NCBI GenBank assembly: GCA_949752745.1
Contig: OX457034.1
Coordinates: 8,850,278-8,914,277 of the forward strand
Length of the DNA: 64,000 nucleotides
Direction: 5' to 3'
Source: Protula sp. h YS-2021
Lineage: Eukaryota > Annelida > Polychaeta > Sabellida > Serpulidae
The notes under the pieces were generated by a model. The model had not been told where the DNA came from. It saw nothing but the letters and a program-made list of their open reading frames with translations, and made no database searches. Both the position numbers and the translations under genes were made by a program. This document shows, in pieces, positions 51,336 to 63,029 of the stretch (position 1 is the stretch's first letter; the number at the start of each line of letters is the position of its first letter).

Positions 51336-51584
51336 ATTGTAAATCCAGAACTGTCATTTTATGAAAAGGAAAAGGGTTGCATTGTGGGTAATACGCTGTC
51401 CATACAAGACATCCTTTACACGCCTTCTTTGTGGGAAATTGAACGCAATCGTCACGTCTAAAAAAATGAACTTAGTGACAGTCATGTCTCCAATAAAAAT
51501 ACAGTTCTTTTCATGGAAATCTAATATCAAAACGACATCTATGAGTTGAATCGATTTCGTTCCTATGGCTGACAAAAACGAAGT

Positions 51585-51705
51585 TTTATATAGGGAGATA
51601 TCGCGCGGATTACGAGTTGGACTCTGTAATTTAACGGCTATGTAACGCGACTTGATTCTACGGCAGAAATATACCAAAAATAGACCTGTAAAAAAAAAAA
51701 ACGCA
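51585..51705. repeat. Dispersed repeat, copy 1 of 2
   Basis: AGGGAGATATCGCGCGGATT, then TGTAATTTAACGGC and ACGCGACTTGATTCTACGGC, AGAAATATACCAAAAATAG and CCTGTAAAAA. The same series recurs at 55302-55428. A minus-strand ORF of 135 codons (51761-51354) overlaps it and is therefore not called. Confidence 0.8.
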
Positions 51706-51717
51706 CGAGTGACGTCA

Positions 51718-52244
51718 TCGCCTATTTGATTAACAGAGGGTTTATTTTTCCTTGTTTCCATGGCTACAAGAAAAATATTTCTATAGAGAGAGGGTATACA
51801 GCGCCGCCGTTTTACGGAAATCTTTTGTGCTCGCTTGTTGTCATGCTTTGATATCTAGAGAACTAGAAATATTGTGCTATCGACCGGGATCGGTTGCGCG
51901 GATAGCAAAAGAAAAAAAAACTACTTTCGGCAATGGGTTAGAAGATGCGCATTCAAAACCGATACAATGAATTACGTAACTTTTTGGTCGATTTGCTAAT
52001 GTAGTGGCCATAGATCAGCAGTCAATCGGCAACATTCGATCATTCCTAAAAGAGTGAATAGAAAATCAGTTCCGGTATTGCTACTTTTCCTCAAAATATT
52101 TTCTATTTATTATATTTTAATAAAATATTTTCTACCTTTTATTTATTTATTTGTTTTGTATATATTTTATCAGCATATTGAGGTCTAATGCTTTAACGAT
52201 CTCCGAGTATGCCAATGTACTGAGATATAATAAAATTTCATACT
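51718..52244. other. Noncoding, nothing recognised
   Basis: No gene or array. Confidence 0.4.
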
Positions 52245-52738
52245 CTCATGATGTATAATGTCATAAGACAGAATGTTGTGAGAAAAAATGTCATTAAATA
52301 TAATTTCATCAGATATACTGTCATAAAATTTGGTTTCATATAATGTGATGTCATCAAATATATACCGACTTCGTATTTTCTCATGTATTGTCATCTGATA
52401 TCAAATCACTTTATATAATGTCACCTGATATAAAGTCACCGGATATAATGTCACCGGATATAATGTCACCTGATATAATATCATTTGATATAATGTCACT
52501 TGATATAATGTCACCTGATATACTGTCACCTGATATACTATCACCGGATATAATGTCACTTGATATAATGCCAACGGATATAATGTCACCTGATATAACA
52601 TCATTTGATATAATGTCACCTGATATAACGTCACCGGATATAATGTCACCTGCTATAATATCATTTAATATAATGTCACCATATAAAATGTCACCTGATT
52701 TTATGTCACCTGGTATAGTGTCATCAATTGTAATATGG
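52245..52738. repeat. 15-bp minisatellite, about 30 copies
   Basis: TGATATAATGTCACC repeated; regular from 52415 to 52700 and degenerate before that. A 15-bp unit keeps frames open on both strands (Met-Ser-Pro-Asp-Ile and Val-Thr-Leu-Tyr-Gln), which explains the 150-codon and 82-codon ORFs. Confidence 0.95.
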
Positions 52739-52962
52739 TCAGATGCTGTATATTGCCCCTCACACTGTCACACATTGATCACTGCAAACCCACAGGGGAA
52801 AAAAATCACTCTTGTGACTCCACACAAAAACCAGCTTTAATTGCAAATCCCGGTCACACCTGAGACAGGCTAAATGAAGCCATTTATAAAGGGATCAGTT
52901 TGACTTCAACGAGTGATAAATCGTCAGCCCCACGCCCCGGATTTGCAACATTACACATAGAA

Positions 52963-52979
52963 CCCCCCCCCCCCCCCCC
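52963..52979. repeat. Poly-C run (17 nt)
   Basis: Pure C run. Confidence 0.97.
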
Positions 52980-53107
52980 GAAATCTTCAACCTGACCTAG
53001 AGTTCACAACATTGTTGATAATATGATTTAATTTTTAGCAATGTTATTTTTTATATTAGGGGCAAACCGATGTGGGTTGAGTTTTAGTCCACTTCGGAAC
53101 TGCTGGT

Positions 53108-53109
<2 letters not shown>

Positions 53110-53202
<93 letters not shown>

Positions 53203-53226
53203 ATGTGTGTGTGTGTGTGTGTGTGT
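53110..53226. repeat. (TG)n microsatellite
   Basis: About 58 TG units with two substitutions. Confidence 0.98.
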
Positions 53227-53683
53227 CCGTCTAACAAAGAAACGAACAAACGGACAAACGAACCAGAGGTGCACACCGCGCCCGCATTCGTCACATGTAG
53301 CACCTGCACTGGTGAATTATGGGTAATTCTCTGCTCAACTAACGACAGTTATTCACCCTGATTTCACTTTCAAAGGCCAGATGCTTTAAGACTGTCAACC
53401 AATCAAGTCCATATCACCATCAGCAGGGTGGCATCTCGTAATCAGCCTTTTGTGTTGTCGAGAATCAGGAGGCAGTGCTTAATTTAGAGTAAATAGCGAG
53501 TATTAAGTAGAGCGGCACATGTATACCTGAAACGTGCCAAAGCTCGTGCCATAGACTTAAAAGTTCATTGCTCTGGTAGCTGCAGCAACCTGTTGCGAGG
53601 GACTGGGATTACAGCCACACGAAAAAAGACCTTTTTCTATCACTGTGGTTGTAATCAGCCATCCATTAGGTGCGCAGGAGGTG
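53227..53683. other. Noncoding, nothing recognised
   Basis: No gene or array seen. Confidence 0.4.
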
Positions 53684-53835
53684 TAATAGTAGTAGAAGTA
53701 CTAGTAGCACTATCAATAGTAGTATTAGTAGCAGTTGTAGTAGAAGTAGTAGTAATGGTACTGGTAGTATTAGTAGAAGCAGTAGCCGTAGTAGAAGAAA
53801 AAGAAGAAGAAGAATAGAAGAAAAAGTAGTAGTTT
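53684..53835. repeat. Degenerate (AGT)n / (AGA)n tract
   Basis: Imperfect AGT triplets grading into AAGAAG. No LINE sequence was recognised beside it, unlike the AGT run at 11149. Confidence 0.9.
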
Positions 53836-54062
53836 GCATTCTAGATGGGGAAATAAACTGTGACGTTCTTCTGTAAACAAAGATTAATGGGTCACTCAAT
53901 AATGAGCTGCCCATGATGAATAATTGAACATGACAGAGTTGCTGGCTTTATATGTATGGCAAATGCACTACAGAGATTTGAGTATCCCTCATATGACCTT
54001 GAATATCTTTCTGGTGGAGGGTCACATGTTTCAAGATAGTTACCCCCTTTTTGGTGAAGCAA

Positions 54063-54580
54063 GATTGTGTGGGTGGCACGCTTGGTGTGGATGGCACCTA
54101 TGGTGTGGGTGACACGTTTAGTGTGGATGGCACGCATAAAATAGATGGCACATATGATGTGGATGGCACGTTTAGTGTGGATGGCACGCTTGGTGTGGGT
54201 GGAACGCGTGGTGATCGATGGCACGTATGGTGAGAATGGCACGTTTAGTATGGATGGCACGTATGGTGTGGATGGCACGCATAATGAGGATGGCACGCTT
54301 GGTGAGGATGGCACGTTTAGTGTGGATGGCACGCATGGTGTGGATGGCACGTATGGTGAGAATGGCACGTTTTGTGTGGATGGCACGTTTAGTATGGATG
54401 GCACGCGTGGTGTGGATGGCATGTATGGTGTGGGTGGCACGTTTAGTGTGTATGACTCGTGTGGTGTGGGTGGCACACATATTGTGACTGATACGTGGGG
54501 TGGATGACACGTGTTTTGGCACACATATTGTGGGTTGCACGTATTTTGCGGATGGCACACACACTGTGGATGGCACGCAA
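54063..54580. repeat. 18-bp minisatellite, about 28 copies
   Basis: GATGGCACGTTTAGTGTG with GTATGGTGTG, GCTTGGTGTG and GCATGGTGTG variants. Divisible by three, so all six frames have long ORFs (up to 222 codons on the minus strand). There is no bias towards synonymous change that would favour one frame. Confidence 0.95.
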
Positions 54581-55301
54581 ACGCATAACCCTTCCGCTAT
54601 TCTACCTCGGCCAGGATCAATGACCCGTGCATACTGCACTGAATACGAGAAATAAAACCGAATAGAGCTCTAACTACGATCGTTAGAAGTTTGCTTGAGA
54701 TTTCTATTGAACCCACTAAACTTTCCATTTTTATGTCAAAGCAAAAGAGAAAAAAAGATAAAAAAAGACTAATGTTCCTATCGCTTCTGCTATAAATCCG
54801 TTGAAGTTGTAATCGATTGGATTTATTGGGGTTATTATGGTCTTTACTCAAATCCCCCGTCCGCCTGGAAATAATCTTAACTTGAGTAAAGTATGACACT
54901 TTATTGATCTGTCGGTGATCCATTTCTTGATTTTTTTATCTTCTCTCTCTCTCTCTCTCTCTCTTTCGCTCTCTCTTAGCAACCAAAAAATGCACATAGG
55001 GTGAAAAGGAGTGCCATGGGATTCGGTGCCCAGCTGTTCATTCTTCCGTTTATCAAAGATCTGAGTTATTGTGGCTTGCTCGCATCCTTCACCCCCCCCC
55101 CTCACTCCCCCTCTCCCACCACCCTCAGTTCTGTGTTTTTAATGATTAAGTTATATATAGTTAAACACCGATCCCTCTCTTCTTTAAAAAAAGAGTTGTA
55201 TCCGTGTATGCAATTCACTGTTTAAAGCCAGAATAAAATCAGTTCACATGTTCACGTACCGCTTTTCTTCATATATCATTACAAGAGCCAGAAGCGTTTG
55301 T
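54581..55301. other. Noncoding with (TC)n and a 10-C run
   Basis: (TC)n at 54941-54979 and C-rich DNA at 55092-55125. No gene. Confidence 0.5.
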
Positions 55302-55428
55302 GAGGGAAAGAGATTTCGCGCAGATTGCCGGGTGTGGGCTCTATAATTTATAACGACTCTGAAACGCGACTTGATTCTACGGCAGCAGAAATATATACCA
55401 AAAATAGCCCTGTGAAAAAAAACAGGAA
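55302..55428. repeat. Dispersed repeat, copy 2 of 2
   Basis: AAAGAGATTTCGCGCAGATT, CTCTATAATTTATAACG, AACGCGACTTGATTCTACGG, AAATATATACCAAAAATAG and CCTGTGAAAAA match 51585-51705 in order and orientation. Confidence 0.8.
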
Positions 55429-55954
55429 TTTCTAAAGTAAAGTACGGCTAAAATGAACTGCTTTTCTATGTGTAACAGCACAAGAACCGGAAGCGGTTGG
55501 GGAGGGGGGGGGGGAACAAAACATCACAAAACCCAGTTAAACCAATCAGAAATCTCTACGTTTTGTATGAAATTTGCTCTATTTTTAAATGGCACGGGCA
55601 AGAGAATTCCAGTGTCTTCGGCAAACAGTGAAAGAAAAGTAAGCAGTGCATTTGCGGGCATCGTTTTTTTATTTAGTTATTTAGCCAATATCTTCCATCA
55701 CTCGGCACGTGCTATCTGTAATAAAAGGGAAAGAAAAGAACAGAAGAACAACAAAAAAAAACCGATTCAAAATATACGAATTTGCCTCAAAAACAACCAG
55801 CTGGAAAATGTTAGTCGATAGTATCATTTTCTTTTTATTTTGCAGTTAATGCGATAAAAATATTCTTGAATCAATAGTTTCTTTTGTGATATGCACTATT
55901 CCATCATGAAGAATGGGCAAGGAGGAGTGGGGGTGGGGGGAGCACAATTTTTTT
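55429..55954. other. Noncoding, nothing recognised
   Basis: G-rich patches at 55498-55516 and 55920-55945. No gene. Confidence 0.4.
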
Positions 55955-56045
55955 AAGGGAAGGCGTAAAGAACGGGATTTGAACCCGGACCCTTGGGATT
56001 ACTCTACAACTGGTAGCCCTTCGCTCTCGTTCTGTACTACCGCAG
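55955..56045 (-). mobile_element. tRNA-derived SINE head (candidate)
   Basis: On the minus strand GGGTTCAAATCCC is a perfect tRNA T-arm/B box. Upstream come TAGAGTAATCCCAAGGGTCC and, about 45 bp before the B box, TAGTACAGAACGAGAGCG in the place of a D arm with a weak A box. The acceptor stem does not pair, so this is more likely a SINE head or tRNA pseudogene than a working tRNA. Confidence 0.45.
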
Positions 56046-56847
56046 ACGATAAATAGCACGAAAACAATGCATATAGATGCTATTGAACAGCCTGCTACCG
56101 TGAAAGAGTAATTTTTTTAAATATTTTTATTTTTATTTATTTCGTGATTTTATTTATTTGTTTATTTTTTGCTTTGTACCGGAATTTCGCGGAAAGCCCT
56201 TTTGCATAGAGTGAAATGGACCAATACAAAAGCTTCCGATATTAACTCCTTAAATTACGTAGAAACGTAGAATTCTCTGTTAGTGTTTCCGACGCTGAAA
56301 ATGTTCGATAATAGCGGAAACAAAACAAAAGGCCCAATGTTCAGGGGTCAAACCAAAAAAATAAATAAATAAATAAATAAATAAAACAGTCAGACATAGC
56401 AGAGAGTTAATCATTTACGGGATTAAACAAGCGTCCATTGATTCAACAGTTTTTTCTGACTTTATTTTTAGCTGTTCCTGCAGGCAGTCTTATTCTTCCC
56501 ATCCAAAGTCCCAACCCGTTTCCAACAAAAATCGTTTTGGAGGCTTAAATAACGATAAAATTTAGTTACGGGATATACCTCATCAGGAACATCGAAACAA
56601 TCTGAAAAAAAAAAACAAAGACGATTTTCAGATTTCGATCACAGCGCTTCTCAGGCTCTGTATTTTCGACATTTCGCGATTCTCAGCACTGGAGTTCGTG
56701 CAGGAAAAGTGACATTTAATTACCTGAAAAACAAATCCCCATTATTACCAATTTTAATCAAGCTTCCACCTTGTGCAAATATTCATGTCCCTAAATGATA
56801 CTTTGCAGATTTTGTATGAATTGATTTTCTTAACGATGATTGTTAGG
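56046..56847. other. Noncoding; (AAAT)n at 56358-56383
   Basis: A short AAAT run and AT-rich DNA. No gene. Confidence 0.45.
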
Positions 56848-57300
56848 CCTGTACATGAGTCATTTCTTTTGAAAATGCTGACTGCTAGGCCATAATGAGT
56901 CATTTATTCTCCTTATGTTGAATATTAGGGGAGTTCATGAGTCATTTCTCCTGAAACTGCTGACTGTTAGGCCGTAATGAGTCATTTATTCTCCTTATGT
57001 TGAATATTAGGGGAGTTCATGAGTCATTTCTCCTGAAACTGCTGACTGTTAGGCCGTAATGAGTCATTTATTCTCCTAATGCTGAATGCTAGGCATGTCA
57101 ATGTGTCATTTATTCTATTAATACTGAATGTTAGACCTATCCATGAGTCATTTATTTTATTAATGCTGAATGCTAGGCCATTCAGTGGGTCATTTATACT
57201 CTTAATGTTGAATGTTAGGCCTGACCATGAGTCATTTCTTCCAATAATGCTGACTGTCAGGTGGTTCAATGAGGACATTTTTTCCTAATAATACTGAATA
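56848..57300. repeat. ~40-42-bp minisatellite, about 11 copies
   Basis: ATGAGTCATTTATTCTCCTT + ATGTTGAATATTAGGCC units. A two-unit block (GGGGAGTTCATGAGTCATTT...GGCCGTAATGAG) is repeated exactly, showing dimer-wise expansion. It runs into the next (TA)n tract. Confidence 0.94.
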
Positions 57301-57312
57301 TTATACCGTTCA

Positions 57313-57405
<93 letters not shown>
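57313..57405. repeat. (TA)n microsatellite fused to the 42-bp array
   Basis: Pure TA of about 93 bp; junction GTTCAGTATATA. Confidence 0.98.
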
Positions 57406-57407
<2 letters not shown>

Positions 57408-58010
57408 GAAGAGGGTGCATTTATTCTCCTGGTGCAGTTGCTTTATATAGTGCAGGCTATTTCATTAATTATTCCAACACTTTCTGCACCGAGAAACGAA
57501 GCTCAATGTTTTTTCAATAATAAACAAAATCGAGTAGTTTCTACACTAAGGTTTGTAGCCAGTAAACGTGACGTGATCATCTGGATAGGAATAGCCACGT
57601 GACGTATTCTGGAGCTTTAAATAGAAACTACCTTGCATCAACGTCAAGGGGAATCGTTTGATGCCCCAACAGCTAAACAATAAAATTCAAACCTTATGCG
57701 TTCCCCCCATTCGGTGTATATTTTCCCGACTCCAGAATTCCACTCCACTTTTTCTTCCCCTTAAATGTTAACAGTAAAAAGCGTAATTTTTTTCGTAGGA
57801 ATGATTGAAGAGAGCATGGCTAGGGTTAACAGTACTCCGACATACTCCAAGATTGAGCGCCTAGTTTTAGTCTTTGCGGGGGGGGGGGGGGAGGGAGGGG
57901 CAGTATTTGAGAAAATTAGGGATTGCATGATCCTGTCTGGCTTCAAACATTATACTGATCCAGAATTCTTACTGATATATCAAATGTTATTTTGTTCAAC
58001 AGCCTGCAAT
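57406..58010. other. Noncoding; 13-G run near 57878
   Basis: No gene recognised. Confidence 0.45.
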
Positions 58011-58275
58011 AAACGAAGCCCCCCTCCCGGCCTTCCCCCTTCAGCCCCCCCCCCCCCACCCACCATAGTCCGCAGCCCCGCCTCGTGGCTACTCGCTCAA
58101 GATCTGTAGGCAGACCAAGGCTTGGCACTTGCTTTAAACGAAGCCCCCTCTCACTTCTCCCCACCCTCTCACCCGACCCCCCCCCCCCCCCCATACGCGA
58201 GGATCAGGCCGCATCCCCGCCTCGGGGCTACTCGTTCCGCACCTGTAAGCAAACGAATGCTTGGCACTTGCTTTT
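58011..58275. repeat. 125-bp tandem duplication carrying C runs
   Basis: AAACGAAGCCCCC begins at 58011 and 58136. Each copy holds a long C run (58047-58059; 58179-58192), CCCGCCTCGNGGCTACTCG and GCTTGGCACTTGCTTT. Confidence 0.92.
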
Positions 58276-58324
58276 ATAGCAGATTGCTGCCGTGTGTTGT
58301 TGTTTTCTTTATCTTACTACAAAG

Positions 58325-58500
58325 CACCATTTTTTTCCTTTTGATTCGTCTTTTTTTCTTCTTCATCTTCTCCCTCTTCTTATTCCTTCTTTCTTCTTCT
58401 TCTTCTTACACTTTTCTTTCTCATCTTTCTTCTTTCTCCTTCTTTTCTTTCTTTCTTACTTTCTTCTTCTTCTTCTTCTTCTTTTCTTCTTCTCTGTTTA
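58325..58500. repeat. (CTT)n pyrimidine tract
   Basis: Impure CTT/TTCTT tract, open in all frames. Confidence 0.92.
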
Positions 58501-58916
58501 TTCTCAAATTCAGCAGAAAAATAATCATTGAAAAAAAAATACTCTTCAAGATCGGTTGTTGGTATAAGGGTATTTGGGATAATAACATGAACAAATATTT
58601 TCGTCCCATATTGTTTTTGATTCAAATTTCAAAGTGAGTTTGCGCGTGTTTGCTATCTCGGTTATGAGGCTGTCGGTAATCATTGAGAACTAAACTTGCA
58701 CTCGACACGCTCAATTACATATTGGTATAGGCATTTCACGAGATTTTCTGTCACAATTTCAAAAATTTATTAAAATTTGAAGCCCAGGTTTCCCCTTTTG
58801 ATACAATAAATGGAAGATGAACAGTGTTGTGTGATGGGCGATAATATCAGACCCAACGCGGTGGCCTTGTTATGGCCTCCGTGACGATTGCTTAATTCAT
58901 TTCTGCCGAACTGCAA
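58501..58916. other. Noncoding, nothing recognised
   Basis: No gene or array. Confidence 0.4.
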
Positions 58917-58969
58917 TTTTATTATTATTATTATTATTATTATGACTATTATTACTATTATTATTATTG

Positions 58970-59034
<65 letters not shown>

Positions 59035-59035
59035 G

Positions 59036-59071
<36 letters not shown>
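58917..59071. repeat. (ATT)n(ACT)n composite microsatellite
   Basis: ATT run changing to ACT at about 58968; the plus-strand ORF is poly-Thr. Confidence 0.97.
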
Positions 59072-59649
59072 TTTACAGCAACACACTATACTGTATTTTT
59101 CTAACTGTCAGCAAGGAGTTATTGTATGCTCTTTGCTTTCAGTCTATTGCGACTTTACTACCGTTGTAAACATTACAACGCTTGTGGCAAAAGTCAAGCA
59201 GCGGTGTCTGTTTTTCTCCAAATTTCTATATAGTTCCAGAGGAAGGGTGAAAGATTTCCTCTATCAGTGCACAGAATACTTCAAAGTATAAGCAACACGC
59301 ATAAAACACGTTTTTTTGGCATCGGACTACCGAGCATCCAGGGGTTTATGGGTACCTATGACGTCAGAGTAGTTTTTCAAACTGGAGGTGTGGTGTTCAG
59401 AAGCATAAATAACCGCTTCTACTTCGACATTAGTACTACTCTGGATTGAAATATATCCATAGTAACCTAAGGTGGAGCAAGCAAGTATTTTGAGAAAAGT
59501 TATGGGTATTTCTTTTCTACGGGGCAGAGAGGGGCAATGAGGGGAAGGGGAAGGGGGAGGGGACCGGAGTGAAGCTATAGAATAAAATGGAATGAGTAAG
59601 ATGCTATATATGACTTGGAAGAGTGTGATGTTGGAAGAATGTAAGAATG
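59072..59649. other. Noncoding, nothing recognised
   Basis: Contains TGACGTCA at 59359-59366 and a G/A-rich tract at 59518-59570. Confidence 0.4.
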
Positions 59650-59875
59650 TGGTGCTGGAGAGGATATGTGGTCTGGACATTTGTGGTCTGGACATTTGTG
59701 GTCCGGACATTTGTGGTCCGGACATTTGTGGTCCGGACATTTGTGGTTCGAACATTTGTGGTTGGGACATTTGTGGTCTAGAAATGTGTGGTCTAGAAAT
59801 GTGTGGTCTGGACATTTGTGGTCTAAAAATAGGTATTCTAGAAATGTGTGGTATAGAAGAATATGGTCTACAAAT
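59650..59875. repeat. 15-bp minisatellite, about 14 copies
   Basis: GTGGTCTGGACATTT every 15 bp (59671, 59686 and onwards), with CCGGAC and CTAGAAATG variants. Again a multiple of three, giving 133- and 233-codon spurious ORFs. Confidence 0.95.
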
Positions 59876-61434
59876 AGATCTGATTTTTTTTCTATTAATC
59901 AGTTCCTCAAAAGCAATTATTTTGATGTCTGACGGAGACATTCGAGACACATTCCCTACGCCATCTATGAAAATTCGATGTGTAACACCGTAACACATGT
60001 AGTGTAACACATGCACTACGCACGCCATGATAGTAACATCACTGCATGTGAAGATGGCATCAATATACGTATGTGTGGTTAGAGCAACACGTGTGTTGAT
60101 GGAATATCAGTGCTCATGTTTATGATGACGTCATTGCACGTGTACATGGTGATTTTTTTAACTCGTCTGAAGATGGAAATCTGCTAATGCTTGGTAACAG
60201 ACACCTGTAGATGCGGTCTTTACCTGATTTCCTTTTGCAAAGAAATACAGCAAAAGCTGCCTACACCGGACAACAGGGGGGGGGGGGGGGGGGGGTACTG
60301 GCTGATTTTGTCTGGTATATAGAGGTGTATTTCAGGAGCCATGTAAACCGATGGGGAAAATAACGGGACTGAGAATTCTTGTCCGGTATTTCAGGGTTTG
60401 TCCAGAATGAGGTTTTACTGTACGCGAGAAAATCCGCTGCTGTGGGCAGCTGATGGCTAGCACCAGACTGTCGTTATTAAATATTAATACGACCTTGCTG
60501 TACGGGAGGTGAGAGCAGAAACTTGTACAAGCCCAAAAATATGAAAAAGAAACGGTGTGTTACTGTGAAAAAATTGTCTTAGTCTAAGGTAGCCTTAGTT
60601 CCAGGTGGGCCCTTACGCTGGATTCGGGCATTTTCTTCTTTTTTTTTTTTTGGTAAATAAAAGCACACTGCGTTCCTCGAATTTACGCATAGCCGAATTA
60701 AGTGGGTTTTAACAGCGTTGCTATATCCCCTCCACCGATTGATTCCAGGTGGTTCCCAATGGGCATTAAATCTTCTTTTGGGGGGGTTCAGAAAGTACGC
60801 CAACAACCCCCCTCCTCCCCTCCGACCCAAAAAAACTCCCCCCTCCCCTATTTGAAAAAACCTTGATCCGGGCATGTCTGAACGGATGATTTTCGATTAG
60901 TTTTGATGGACTGGATTTGAAAGCAACGGTACAAGATGCTGGTTTTATTTGCCAACAGTCTGTCTGTGCAATGGTGGAGTGCAATGATAGAAGGGTCACT
61001 GCTCCCTTGCTTTGAACGAATTCTTTTACTGAACACAACTGAGCTGGAAATATCCACACCTCTTGTTGTACAGGAAAAAACTAAGTACGGACCCGGGGAG
61101 ATTAAGACATGCATTTGAATTAAATTAGAAATTTTTTCGCTGGGAAGACGTTTATTATTAGAATGACAGAGAATCCGCACGTTGGACGTTCCGTTGTAAG
61201 TGGTTTTTATTGCATATTGTTTTGGGTAAACATATCAGACATGTCAGCAAAGGGGATGGGTAGGATATCAGCAAAGATTTCAGGGAGGTCTTGATATAGA
61301 ACTCATTGCCGTGAGTGCCAAAAAAAAAAGTTGTAAGGCGCCATCTATTTATGACATCACCCTCCTGCGTCAGTAGATTTTATGCCACCTTCCATTGACT
61401 GTATGATTAATGTAAAACCTCAGATGCCCAGCAG
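59876..61434. other. Noncoding; 20-G run; possible transposon end
   Basis: A run of 20 G at 60276-60295. Minus-strand TACAGTAAAACCTC at 60422-60409 resembles 16392-16405. ACCGGACAACA (60265-60275) and TTGTCCGGTA (60379-60388) form a near-inverted pair around the G run. Confidence 0.4.
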
Positions 61435-61502
61435 CCCCCCCCCCCCTGCTAACTCCCCTTCCCCCTTCGTGCGTGTGTGCCGCATGCGCCCCCCCCCCCC
61501 CC
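61435..61502. repeat. Two poly-C runs in a C-rich block
   Basis: Runs of about 13 and 14 C at 61435-61447 and 61489-61502, extended by CCCCTCCCC to 61580. Confidence 0.95.
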
Positions 61503-61839
61503 TGAGCCGTTTCTGTAAAGGATAACGAATGAACCCTCCCACCCCTACCCTTCCCCCCTCCCCTCCCCCTCCCCCCTTCTCCCCAATCATACACACAACT
61601 GCACACAAATTGCTGTCCGACAACGGCTATTGCTCAAGTGGCATTGAGAATTCTACAGAATGCCTTGCACCTTGGTGCTTAAAGGCCATTGCTCTCGGTG
61701 CCTGTTCCTTTATCTTTTGTGTTTGTTTCATGAGCAAAATGGGAAATCCTTAGCACCGGTTATTGTCCATAAAAATTATTGGCTGCTAAGCGTGTTCGCA
61801 ATATTTATTTGGCATCTCACGAAAAAATAGAATAACATT

Positions 61840-62764
61840 GGCAGATCTATGTCGCTTGAGGATTTTACCCCTCCGTCCCCTTTGGCAGATCTATGTCGCT
61901 TGAGGAGTTAACCCCTCCGCCCCCTTTGGCAGATCTAATGTCGCTTGAGCAGTTAACCCCTCCGTCCCCTTTGGCAGATCTATGTCGCTTGAGGAGTTAA
62001 CCCCTCCGTCCCCTGTGGCAGATCTATGTCGCTTGAGGAGTTAACCCCTCCGTCCCCTGTGGCAGATCTATGTCGCTTGAGGAGTTAACACCTCCGTCCC
62101 CTGTGGCAGATCTATGTCGCTTGAGGAGTTAACCCCTCCGTCCCCTGTGGCAGATCTATGTCGCTTGAGGAGTTAACACCTCCGTCCCCTGTGGCAGATC
62201 TATGTCGCTTGAGGAGTTAACCCCTCCGTCCCCTGTGGCAGATCTATGTCGCTTGAGGAGTTAACACCTCCGTCCCCTGTGGCAGATCTATGTCGCTTGA
62301 GGAGTTAACCCCTCCGTCCCCTGTGGCAGATCTATGTCGCTTGAGGAGTTAACCCCTCCGTCCCCTGTGGCAGATCTATGTCGCTTGAGGAGTTAACACC
62401 TCCGTCCCCTGTGGCAGATCTATGTCGCTTGAGGAGTTAACCCCTCCGTCCCCTGTGGCAGATCTATGTCGCTTGAGGAGTTAACACCTCCGTCCCCTGT
62501 GGCAGATCTATGTCGCTTGAGGAGTTAACCCCTCCGTCCCCTGTGGCAGATCTATGTCGCTTGAGGAGTTAACCCCTCCGTCCCCTGTGGCAGATCTATG
62601 TCGCTTGAGGAGTTAACACCTCCGTCCCCTGTGGCAGATCTATGTCGCTTGAGGAGTTAACCCCTCCGTCCCCTGTGGCAGATCTATGTCGCTTGAGGAG
62701 TTAACCCCTCCGTCCCCCGTGGCAGATCTATGTCGCTTGAGGAGTTAACCCCTCCGTCCCCTTT
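61840..62764. repeat. 44-bp satellite, 21 copies, higher-order structure
   Basis: GGCAGATCTATGTCGCTTGA + GGAGTTAACCCCTCCGTCCC + CTGT. The period is 44 bp, with one extra base in the third copy. The first three copies are diverged; the rest differ almost only by AACACC versus AACCCC, and this marker repeats in blocks (see findings). No long ORF. The array looks very young. Confidence 0.97.
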
Positions 62765-63029
62765 TCTCCGACTATGCCAGAATTAAAAAAAAAAACACGG
62801 CACAAAAATGCATACCAGCCCCCTTCTAACCCAAAAAATAATTCGAAAGTCCTTCTTCCTTAGGAAAAACCTGAGATCGTACATGAATAAATTGTGTACC
62901 CACAACTAGCAATCCAAACAATCTTAAGGTATGAAATAGACTCGCCTTAGGGCATGAAATAGACGACTCGCCTTAAAGTATGAAATAGACTGTATTTATC
63001 AACTAAAAAACCTTCCAAATGAACTTACA

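Noticed and set aside
51354..51761. 135-codon minus-strand ORF with an ATG start
   Set aside because: It overlaps a dispersed repeat whose second copy at 55.3 kb does not keep the frame.
53892..54639. ORFs of 222, 155 and 120 codons around 54 kb
   Set aside because: All come from the 18-bp array and exist on both strands at once.
55955..56045. Functional tRNA gene
   Set aside because: Good B box but a weak A box and no pairing acceptor stem.
59327..60028. 233-codon minus-strand ORF
   Set aside because: Its core is the 15-bp array; the non-repeat ends show no domain.
61840..62764. 44-bp array as a CRISPR array or coding repeat
   Set aside because: No spacers; a unit of 44 is not divisible by three and frames are closed.
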